A stretch of 6,139 nt of DNA from Streptosporangiaceae bacterium (GTDB lineage: Bacteria > Actinomycetota > Actinomycetes > Streptosporangiales > Streptosporangiaceae): positions 1 to 6,139 of the forward strand of contig JASIBJ010000148.1 in NCBI GenBank assembly GCA_030045215.1, given 5' to 3'. The notes under the pieces are model-generated. The model ran no database searches. It saw only the letters and a program-made list of their open reading frames with translations, and had not been told where the DNA came from. The position numbers and the translations under genes are program-made. Each line of letters begins with the position of its first letter. The first letter of the stretch is position 1. This document shows positions 1 through 5,239 of this stretch, piece by piece.

Positions 1-122
1 GAGGCTAGTGCGCGTTGTCTTGGCACTTATTGGTTTGCGGTCACAGTGTTAACGAGGTTATGTCCGCCGTCCTCGGCCCGCTTCCCCTGGATCAACTACC
101 GAAGTCGAAGCCAGTCACCCCC
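1..122 (-). ncRNA. ssrA: tmRNA (transfer-messenger RNA), 5' part, truncated by window edge
   Basis: This is the 5' end of tmRNA, the RNA that together with SmpB frees stalled ribosomes and tags the unfinished peptide for proteolysis. On the minus strand it opens with GGGG at 122-119, followed by a GGCUUCGACUUCG block, then GGGGAAGCG and a pseudoknot-like GC stretch. This is the same order of elements as I recall for the mycobacterial tmRNA 5' half. The conserved AAUAAGU precedes the resume codon, GCC at 24-22. The tag frame then reads A-K-T-T-R-T-S-L before the sequence ends at base 1. The tag's 3' end, the remaining pseudoknots and the 3' tRNA-like half lie outside the window. The 5' end at 122 was set by aligning the distance between GGGG and UUCGA with that mycobacterial sequence; 121 is also possible. 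The identification is secure. The tag sequence depends on placing the resume codon correctly. Confidence 0.93.
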
Positions 123-200
123 TCTTGAGTTGTAACCCACCACGGTACAGGACGCTTCCCAGGCCGTCGAACACGCTCGCTTTAGGTAGAAAGCGCAGAA

Positions 201-241
201 TGCCCGACGGGTCATCCGCAGAGCGCGGACCCCATCGGGCA
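201..241. other. Imperfect GC-rich hairpin between PBP gene and ssrA
   Basis: The outer arms TGCCCGA (201-207) and TCGGGCA (235-241) are perfectly complementary. Inner GGG/CCC and CCGC/GCGG segments extend the stem with small bulges. It is the hairpin closest to ssrA and the last of a series of five. Neither strand has a clear T-tract after it (on the minus strand TTCTGCGCTTTCT follows), so a terminator role is only possible, not shown. Confidence 0.5.
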
Positions 242-263
242 TCCACCGGAAGGTGATGAGACA

Positions 264-306
264 CCCCCGTGGGCGCTGGCGGTGGCCGAAGATGCACCCA
301 CGGGGG
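264..306. other. Perfect 10-bp inverted repeat with 23-nt loop
   Basis: CCCCCGTGGG (264-273) and CCCACGGGGG (297-306) are exact complements separated by 23 bases. This is a strong hairpin on either strand. On the minus strand it is followed by TGTCTCATC rather than a T-run. It may be an actinobacterial-style terminator without a U-tail, or one helix of a larger folded RNA. Confidence 0.55.
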
Positions 307-310
307 CTTG

Positions 311-331
311 ACCGGCAGGGTCGGGGCCGGT
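311..331. other. Short perfect 6-bp hairpin
   Basis: ACCGGC (311-316) pairs with GCCGGT (326-331) around a 9-nt loop. It is weaker than its neighbours and might occur by chance in GC-rich DNA. It is listed because it falls in register between two much stronger hairpins. Confidence 0.3.
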
Positions 332-338
332 CCCAAGG

Positions 339-365
339 CCGGGCCTCCCCCGAGATGAGGCCCGG
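339..365. other. Perfect 9-bp hairpin with C-rich loop on + strand
   Basis: CCGGGCCTC (339-347) and GAGGCCCGG (357-365) are exact complements around a 9-nt loop, CCCCGAGAT on the + strand. Two G-T wobble pairs could lengthen the stem by two. It forms a pair with the hairpin at 379-413, which also has a C-rich loop on the + strand. Confidence 0.5.
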
Positions 366-378
366 TTCCCATCACGAC

Positions 379-413
379 GACTGGGCCGCAACCCCCCAAG
401 CGGCACCCCAGTC
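379..413. terminator. Hairpin downstream of the PBP gene; candidate terminator of the ftsEX operon
   Basis: GACTGGG (379-385) pairs with CCCAGTC (407-413), and an inner CCGC (386-389) pairs with GCGG (400-403). The loop contains six consecutive C on the + strand (G on the minus strand). It is the first strong hairpin met by transcripts leaving the PBP gene, about 70 nt past the stop at 482. No T-tract follows on the minus strand (GTCGTGATGG). A terminator role is inferred from position alone; an RNA-structural role is an equal alternative. Confidence 0.35.
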
Positions 414-481
414 ACTAGGAAAGACGCCGATGCGGATACAGATGGTTGCTTGGAGTTACTAAAAGGGTGTTCATGAACTGG

Positions 482-2530
482 TCAGGATCCAGTGCGAATG
501 TTCCGCAAGAACGCTCCCGCCACCGAGGCCGCCGAGTCCGAGGGCGACTTGACCAGTTCTGCTACCGCAAAAGCGATATCTCCCTGGTACCCGACGAACC
601 AGCTAATGCTCAGGTTGCCCTTGCCCCCGAATCCCGCGTTCCCGACCTGACCGTAGACGTTTCCGCCGATGTTCGCGGCCGAGCCCGATCCGTGGGTCAC
701 GGCGTCGTGCATGAGGCCCTGCAGCTCCGACAGGACCTGCGGGCTGATCGTTTCCTTGGCTGCCGCGACGCTCGGACCTGAGGACTGCGGGCCGGCCACG
801 AGCGATGGGGCGTGCCAGCGCCCCGAGTCGGCAGTCCCCGCCGCCAGGGCCATTGCCAGCGGGCTGACGAGCACGTCGCCCTGGCCGATTGCGTCGGCGG
901 CGACCTTGCCCTCCCCCGCCTCCTGGCCTATGGTGCCGGAGAAATAGCCGGTGAGCGGCAGCTGCCACTGCGCGCCGATGCCGAACTCAGTTGCGGCGAA
1001 CGAAAGCTGTGACTGGAATGACGGGATCTCGGACAGGACCGTGAAGGCGGTCGAGCAGTGCAGCGAAAAGTCCTTGTCGAAGGTTGAGTTCGTCCGCAGG
1101 CTGACCGGGTCAGCGGGGACGTTGGAGAAGTCGCGGCCATTGACCTGGCTGCTCGGCGAGCACCCGATCTTGCTCGCGGGCATGACGCGACCGGTCGCCA
1201 GCAAGGCCGCTCCAGAGACGATCGTGAATGCCTGGCCCGGCTGATATTCGCCACCGAGCGGGCTCAGCTGCGGCATTCCGGCGGCCTGGTGGCTTGAGAC
1301 CGCGAGAATCTTGCCCGAGTTGGCCTGGACCGCGACAAGGACCGCCGACCCAGACAAGCCTGCTAGGGCGCTGTTGGCTGCCAGCTGATCGCCGTAACTC
1401 AGCGTGGTGCGCACCGGCGTGCCACGCAGCCCCTGCCATCGCTGCGGCTCGGACGGCTCATTACCCTTCGCGTTCTCGATGACCACCGCCGTGGTGGGCG
1501 TTCCGGCCAGCCGCGACTGGAACGTCTGCTGCAACCCAGACAGTCCCACGGTCATGCCCGGCCGATAGGGCACTCCGTCCTCACGAAGAATCTGCGCCGT
1601 CTCGGTTCCGACCGCGCCCACCACATCCGGGGCAACGCTGTCATAGAGCCGCTCCCGAATGTGCCGAATCTGGATACCGGGAATGCCCACGAGCCGACTG
1701 CGCAGGCTCGCGTACCTGGCTGGAGTCAGAGTGAACAGCTCCTGGAACTGATTCGAGAGCGACGCCCTGATCTGTCCGGCTACCTGAGCGGCCGGGAGGT
1801 CAGGCAGTTCCAGCGCGGCGACCAGGCGCTCGGCGAATGTCAGGACCTCGTTACCGTGCAGCTGATTCGGGATCACGCCGATCAGGTACGTGCTGGATGG
1901 CACCGAAAGCGGCTGGCCGTCCGATGCGAGGAGCGCAGCCCGCGGGTACGCCTCCTGAACCACGGCCAGCCTGTCGCCAGCGCGCAATTGCGGCACGATC
2001 ACAGACGGGCTCCAGACAACCCGCCAGGTCGACCCCGACTCCTGAAGGCGGAACCTGCCACTGTACGTCCACTGCAGGCCGCTTGAACCGAGATCGATCG
2101 ACGCGTCGAACAAGGCGACCGCGGCGTTGCCATCCTGGCTGATACGGCCCATGCTCAGCACCAGATCGGTGGCATCGAGGTTGTCGTACGCGCTGCTGAG
2201 CTCTGCGGCCACGGCCTGCGGCTGTCCCGTCGTGAGAGCCGCTGCCCCTTGGTAGTTGCCCTGCTCCCAGTCGAGCAAGAACTGATAGACGGTCGGCTCG
2301 GCTGACGAGCCGCCGCCGCGGACCAACCCGACGGCGACCAGTGCGCCGATAACAATCACTACCGATGCGCGCTTGAGCATCGGCCGCGACCGCAGTGCCA
2401 CCCCGAATACCCCGGTCTTGCCGTCCCCGTCCCTGGCCTTCTTGGTCAGGGATACACGCATCGGCGGCCCGGGCCGCGGAGCACGATGCGCCCCGGCTCG
2501 CGGATTGCGGTTACCGCTGCGAAGCGCCAT
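482..2530 (-). CDS. Class B penicillin-binding-protein homologue with degenerate active site (probable pseudo-transpeptidase)
   Basis: This 682-residue protein is built like a class B PBP. It has a basic N-terminal tail, one membrane anchor (about 55-71), and a MecA_N/NTF2-like domain (about 76-185) ending in the family pattern W-x-V-x-W-x-P-S-x-x-x-P-x-L. A dimerisation region (about 186-370) and a transpeptidase-like domain (about 395-676) follow, so the bulk should lie outside the membrane. Active relatives acylate a serine and cross-link peptidoglycan, but here all three motifs are lost. SxxK reads Q433-A-F-T436 after an intact YQPG, SxN reads H491-C-S493, and KTG reads Q628-V-G630. Their spacing (+58, +195) is normal, so the alignment is firm. 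C457 and C492 remain and could form a disulfide. The ATG at 2530 is supported by GGAG six bases upstream and lies 11 bp after smpB. M24 and M51 are alternative starts. The frame is intact. Likely role: scaffold or regulator in wall synthesis (inference). Confidence 0.9.
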   Translation of the reverse strand: MALRSGNRNPRAGAHRAPRPGPPMRVSLTKKARDGDGKTGVFGVALRSRPMLKRASVVIVIGALVAVGLVRGGGSSAEPTVYQFLLDWEQGNYQGAAALTTGQPQAVAAELSSAYDNLDATDLVLSMGRISQDGNAAVALFDASIDLGSSGLQWTYSGRFRLQESGSTWRVVWSPSVIVPQLRAGDRLAVVQEAYPRAALLASDGQPLSVPSSTYLIGVIPNQLHGNEVLTFAERLVAALELPDLPAAQVAGQIRASLSNQFQELFTLTPARYASLRSRLVGIPGIQIRHIRERLYDSVAPDVVGAVGTETAQILREDGVPYRPGMTVGLSGLQQTFQSRLAGTPTTAVVIENAKGNEPSEPQRWQGLRGTPVRTTLSYGDQLAANSALAGLSGSAVLVAVQANSGKILAVSSHQAAGMPQLSPLGGEYQPGQAFTIVSGAALLATGRVMPASKIGCSPSSQVNGRDFSNVPADPVSLRTNSTFDKDFSLHCSTAFTVLSEIPSFQSQLSFAATEFGIGAQWQLPLTGYFSGTIGQEAGEGKVAADAIGQGDVLVSPLAMALAAGTADSGRWHAPSLVAGPQSSGPSVAAAKETISPQVLSELQGLMHDAVTHGSGSAANIGGNVYGQVGNAGFGGKGNLSISWFVGYQGDIAFAVAELVKSPSDSAASVAGAFLRNIRTGS

Positions 2531-2541
2531 GTGCCACTCCG

Positions 2542-3006
2542 CTATCTCCGCCGCCGCAGCTCACGGTCGACCTCTCGGGCTGCGTCCCGCTTCGCCAAGT
2601 CGTGTCGCTTGTCGTAGCTGCGCTTGCCGCGCGCCAGTCCCAGCTCGATTTTCACCTTCCCGTCCTTGAAGTACAAGGACAGCGGGACTAGCGTCAGTCC
2701 GCGCTCTCTGGTCGAGCTAGCCAGCCGGTCGATCTCTTTGCGGTGCAGCAGCAGCTTGCGAACGCGCCGCGGCTCGTGATTGGTCCAGGTGCCCTGCGTG
2801 TACTCCGGGATGTGTACCCCGTGCAACCAGGCTTCACTGTCAGTAATGACGGCGAATCCGTCGCCCAGCGAAGCCCGCCCCGCCCGCAATGACTTGACCT
2901 CGGTCCCGGTCAGCACGAGCCCGGCCTCGACGGTGTCCTCGATCGTGTAATCATGCCGGGCACGCCGATTCCTGGCGATGATCTTCGTGCCTTGCTCGAC
3001 GGCCAC
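2542..3006 (-). CDS. smpB: SsrA-binding protein SmpB
   Basis: SmpB binds the tRNA-like part of tmRNA, delivers it to the A site of ribosomes stalled without a stop codon, and fills the empty decoding centre and mRNA channel with its C-terminal tail. The 154 residues match the family end to end. They include the RRARHDY block (14-20), GTEVKSLR (34-41), [15 protein letters not shown] (65-79), KLLLHRKEI (84-92) and [20 protein letters not shown] (103-122), followed by GKRSYDKR (127-134) and a very basic tail ending in four arginines. The length is normal. The start is GTG at 3006, chosen because MAVEQGTK matches the usual N-terminus; no strong Shine-Dalgarno precedes it, so translation may be coupled to ftsX, which ends 22 bp upstream. 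The stop is TAG. Its RNA partner ssrA lies in the same direction beyond the PBP gene. Confidence 0.98.
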   Translation of the reverse strand: MAVEQGTKIIARNRRARHDYTIEDTVEAGLVLTGTEVKSLRAGRASLGDGFAVITDSEAWLHGVHIPEYTQGTWTNHEPRRVRKLLLHRKEIDRLASSTRERGLTLVPLSLYFKDGKVKIELGLARGKRSYDKRHDLAKRDAAREVDRELRRRR

Positions 3007-3028
3007 GGGTCAACCAGGTCCAGGCGCG

Positions 3029-3940
3029 TCAGACACGCAGGTAGCGCCTGAGTGTGAGGAAGGACGTGGCACCGCAGATGAGCAGGCCGGTGATCAGCGC
3101 GATAATGATCACCTCGGCGAGGTCGGTCGTGGTGAGCGTCACCCCGTAAGGGAAGTACGACTGCAGGCCATTGAGCCAGAGCGCCTTCACCGCGACCAGC
3201 AACCCGGCCGAGACCAGCCAGCCGATGAAGCCAGCAACCATCCCCTCGACAAGGAACGGGAGCTGCACGTAGAAGTTGGAGGCTCCCACCAGGCGCATGA
3301 TCGAGGTCTCCCGGCGCCGGTTGAATGCTGACAGCCGGATCGTGTTCGCGACCAGGAGGATCGCGGCCACCAGCAGGAAGATCGCGATGATCACGACCGC
3401 AGTTCGCGCGCCGTCGAGCAGCTTGTAGAAGTTATTCAGGATGGAGGCGTCATCTACTACCTGGGCCACGCCCGCGAGACCGTCAACGCTGTTCGTCACC
3501 GACACGGCGTCGGCCTGGGTGTTCCTGAGCCTGATCTCGAATGAACTCGGGATCTCATCGGGCGAGGTGTACTTGACCAGCGTGGGGCTGTCGGCGAACT
3601 CCTGCTTGAACAGTGCCACCGCCTGGGGCTGGGACAGGTACGTGACCGACGTGACCTCGGGGAGCGACTCCAGCGTCTGCTGGATGGAGGCGACCTCGGA
3701 CTGAGTGACAGCGCCGTTCTTGGCACAGTTCGCGCTGATCGCCTGGCTCGTGCACAGGTAGACCGATAGCTGAACCCGGCTCTGCCAGTAGGACCTGGTG
3801 TTGTCCACCTGCTTGACGAACAGCAGGCCGGTGCCCAGCAAGGAGAGGCTGATCGCGACCACCACGACGAGCGCGATGGTCATGGTCAGGTTCCGGCGCA
3901 GGCCAATCCACACCTCGCTGAGGACAAACTGGGCACGCAT
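3029..3940 (-). CDS. ftsX: Cell-division protein FtsX (ABC transporter-like permease subunit)
   Basis: FtsX is the membrane half of the FtsEX complex. It carries no known transported substrate; it passes the ATPase state of FtsE to extracellular peptidoglycan hydrolases or their activators at the division site. The 303-residue protein has the family layout: a short cytoplasmic start, TM1 about 20-42, a large extracellular domain about 43-178, TM2 about 179-203, TM3 about 225-252 and TM4 about 275-297. The conserved cytoplasmic segment RRRETSIMRLVGAS (208-221) follows TM2. The extracellular domain holds two cysteines, C63 and C72, that could form a small disulfide loop. The ATG at 3940 has an AAGGA ribosome-binding site nine bases upstream. 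It follows ftsE by 33 bp, clearly the same transcription unit. No hydrolase gene adjoins it here, so its extracellular partner must be encoded elsewhere or is unknown. Confidence 0.97.
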   Translation of the reverse strand: MRAQFVLSEVWIGLRRNLTMTIALVVVVAISLSLLGTGLLFVKQVDNTRSYWQSRVQLSVYLCTSQAISANCAKNGAVTQSEVASIQQTLESLPEVTSVTYLSQPQAVALFKQEFADSPTLVKYTSPDEIPSSFEIRLRNTQADAVSVTNSVDGLAGVAQVVDDASILNNFYKLLDGARTAVVIIAIFLLVAAILLVANTIRLSAFNRRRETSIMRLVGASNFYVQLPFLVEGMVAGFIGWLVSAGLLVAVKALWLNGLQSYFPYGVTLTTTDLAEVIIIALITGLLICGATSFLTLRRYLRV

Positions 3941-3973
3941 GTCGCTGAATCCTTCGGTAATCGGTAAGGGCGG

Positions 3974-4663
3974 TCAGTAGGCCTGGCCGTACACCCCGCG
4001 CGACTGATCGCGCACTACCTTGCCGTATTCGAGCTCGATGACACGCTTGCGCATTGAGTCGACGATCGCCGCGTCGTGCGTCGCCATGACGACGGTAGTG
4101 CCTGTCCTGTTGATCCGGTCCAGCACCTTCATGATGCCGATGGAGGTGGCCGGGTCGATGTTTCCGGTCGGCTCGTCTGCCAGCAGAATCGTCGGCCGGT
4201 TCACGAACGCGCGGGCCATCGCCACTCGCTGCTGCTCGCCCCCGGACAGTTCGTCAGGCATCCTGTCCCGCTTGCCCTCCAGCCCCACGAGGTCGATGAC
4301 CTCAGGGACCACCTTCCTGATGAACCGCCTCGGCTTGCCGATGACCTCAAGGGCGAAAGCGATGTTCTGGTAGACGTTCTTGTTCGGTAGCAGCCTGAAG
4401 TCCTGAAACACGCATCCGATGCGGCGGCGTAGGTGCGGAACCTGCCAGTTAGTCAGTCGGGCGAGGTCTCTCCCAGCGACGTGGATACGGCCCTCGGTGG
4501 CCCGCTCTTCCTTGAGCACAAGGCGCAGGAAGGTCGACTTGCCTGACCCTGATGGGCCGACCAAGAAGACGAACTCGCTCTTCTCGATATCCAGAGTCAC
4601 GTTCTCCAGCGCCGGACGGCCCTGGTTTGGGTACGTCTTGGTCACGTTATCGAAGTGGATCAC
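3974..4663 (-). CDS. ftsE: Cell-division ATP-binding protein FtsE
   Basis: FtsE is the cytoplasmic ATPase that pairs with FtsX. ATP binding and hydrolysis drive conformational changes that switch on septal peptidoglycan hydrolysis. All ABC signatures are intact in 229 residues: Walker [10 protein letters not shown] (36-44), Q-loop glutamine Q87 in VFQDFRLLP, signature LSGGEQQR (139-146), Walker B ILLADE (159-164) with catalytic E164, D-loop GNID (167-170) and switch histidine H196 in ATHD. The C-terminal extension with RDQSRGVYG is typical of actinobacterial FtsE. The start is GTG at 4663, giving the standard MIxFDNVTKxYP opening. The ribosome-binding site is poor (GATGG close to the start). 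It is the first gene of the ftsE-ftsX-smpB-PBP run; the promoter should lie in the 158 bp shared with the divergent small gene, but I see no convincing -35/-10 pair. Confidence 0.98.
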   Translation of the reverse strand: MIHFDNVTKTYPNQGRPALENVTLDIEKSEFVFLVGPSGSGKSTFLRLVLKEERATEGRIHVAGRDLARLTNWQVPHLRRRIGCVFQDFRLLPNKNVYQNIAFALEVIGKPRRFIRKVVPEVIDLVGLEGKRDRMPDELSGGEQQRVAMARAFVNRPTILLADEPTGNIDPATSIGIMKVLDRINRTGTTVVMATHDAAIVDSMRKRVIELEYGKVVRDQSRGVYGQAY

Positions 4664-4821
4664 TGGCCCATCACACGTGGTAGACGAGATACTGACTCAG
4701 GTTGCCCGGGACTTCTTGGGTGCCCCGGTTTGGCCTCGGGCCAGTCTAGGGGGGAAACTGGCTTGGAACGTCCAACATCGTCGAAGTGGCTGGGCGAGCC
4801 CAGAGCCCGTTAGGAGCCTGG
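4664..4821. promoter_or_regulatory. Divergent intergenic region between ftsE and the zinc-ribbon gene
   Basis: These 158 bp must hold the promoters for ftsE (leftward) and for the small + gene (rightward). I found no good consensus promoter on either strand. Two symmetrical elements are visible: TTGGA-acg-TCCAA (4763-4775), a possible operator half-site pair, and CTGGGC-ga-GCCCAG (4790-4803), a compact palindrome just before the small gene. Their role is unknown. Confidence 0.4.
4812..4816 (+). promoter_or_regulatory. Ribosome-binding site deciding the start of the zinc-ribbon gene
   Basis: AGGAG ends five bases before the ATG at 4822. It favours that ATG over the in-frame GTG at 4786, which has no comparable site and would add 12 residues that look like non-coding sequence. 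Confidence 0.75.
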
Positions 4822-5007
4822 ATGAGCTGCGAGCACCTAATATGCGCCCAGTGTGCTGGGCCGGTTGCGGAGGGTCGCTGCCCGACCTGCCGTGACGCCC
4901 GTGCGCACATTCACCACCAGACTCATGGCGTGAGCATCCAGCTAATCCTGGTTGCTCTCATCGTGCTAGCGCTGCTGGCGCTGGCTGCCACCCACCTGGC
5001 CCCCTGA
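4822..5007 (+). CDS. Small zinc-ribbon protein with C-terminal membrane anchor, function unknown
   Basis: I recognise no named family for this 61-residue protein. Residues C8, C11, C20 and C23 form a C-x2-C-x8-C-x2-C zinc ribbon, with an extra C3. A basic, histidine-containing linker (R24-H35) leads into one hydrophobic helix (about 37-57) and a four-residue tail. By the positive-inside rule the ribbon should sit in the cytoplasm, anchored by the C-terminal helix. The start at ATG 4822 is well supported by AGGAG five bases upstream. The gene runs opposite to everything around it: divergent from ftsE and convergent with prfB, with a strong hairpin downstream. A real gene is favoured by the ordered cysteines, the clean transmembrane segment and the good ribosome-binding site. 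A regulatory or scaffold role at the membrane is only a guess. No catalytic motif is visible. Confidence 0.75.
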   Translation: MSCEHLICAQCAGPVAEGRCPTCRDARAHIHHQTHGVSIQLILVALIVLALLALAATHLAP

Positions 5008-5239
5008 GCCCCGCTAACGCCACGCCTGAGCCCGGAGGCCTAGCGCTTGGGGTGAACTGGGTGACGTTCAGGCGCGCCCTGAGCAGGCGGCGTCTGAGTT
5101 TGCCCGAGCGCGCGACTAGGCCTGTTGGCCGCCCGAGCAGGGCGGCCAACCCATCTCGAACACCGCAAATCCGGTCAACCCCCGCGCCGGGCTGGACCGC
5201 GCCCAGCTGCCGGGGTCCGGCCAAGGCCAGCCGAGGGTC
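5008..5239. other. Non-coding gap between two convergent genes
   Basis: These 232 bp lie between the stop of the zinc-ribbon gene (+) and the stop of prfB (-). I see no credible gene here. Apart from the strong hairpin at 5124-5150, there is a short repeat TCAGG-cgcgc-CCTGA (5068-5082) and some GC-rich pairing potential near 5190-5220, which is unremarkable at this base composition. Confidence 0.6.
5124..5150. terminator. Perfect 11-bp hairpin, likely bidirectional terminator
   Basis: GTTGGCCGCCC (5124-5134) and GGGCGGCCAAC (5140-5150) are exact complements around a 5-nt loop. The hairpin lies between two convergent genes, 117 bp past the zinc-ribbon stop and about 90 bp past the prfB stop, so it could end transcripts from both sides. 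There is no T-tract on either side, as is common in high-GC actinobacteria. Confidence 0.65.

Noticed and set aside
129..171. Possible ssrA promoter: TACAAC (129-134, minus) seven bases before the mature 5' end, or TACCGT (142-147) with TTCGAC (166-171)
   Set aside because: The first has a well-placed -10 but no recognisable -35. The second has an 18-bp spacer but poor matches. Neither is convincing enough to list.
115..399. 94-codon open frame on the minus strand
   Set aside because: It overlaps the tmRNA 5' end and the hairpin array. The proline/glycine-rich product has no recognisable pattern and no good start signal.
253..462. 69-codon open frame on the + strand in the hairpin region
   Set aside because: Composition reflects GC-rich inverted repeats, with no domain-like pattern. 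The AAGG before its ATG is only two bases away, and the frame runs through four of the five hairpins.
469..478. Perfect 10-bp palindrome GTTCATGAAC just past the PBP stop
   Set aside because: Too short to be meaningful alone and without a loop. It could be chance.
446..781. Open frame on the + strand over the end of the PBP gene, and similar ones at 669-947, 951-1244 and 1661-2086
   Set aside because: These lie antisense to a well-supported gene and are expected from high third-position GC. The products are low-complexity, arginine/proline-rich and without motifs.
4743..4775. Possible ftsE promoter: TAGACT (4743-4748, minus) with TTGGAC (4770-4775)
   Set aside because: The spacer is 21 bp, too long for a normal sigma-70-type promoter. 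The -35-like bases are better explained by the inverted repeat there.
4419..4895. 158-codon open frame on the + strand
   Set aside because: It runs antisense to the start of ftsE and then through the intergenic region, overlapping the well-supported zinc-ribbon gene in another frame.
4958..5224. 88-codon minus-strand open frame between prfB and ftsE
   Set aside because: It spans the strong hairpin at 5124-5150 and overlaps the end of the zinc-ribbon gene. No ribosome-binding site or domain signal is visible.
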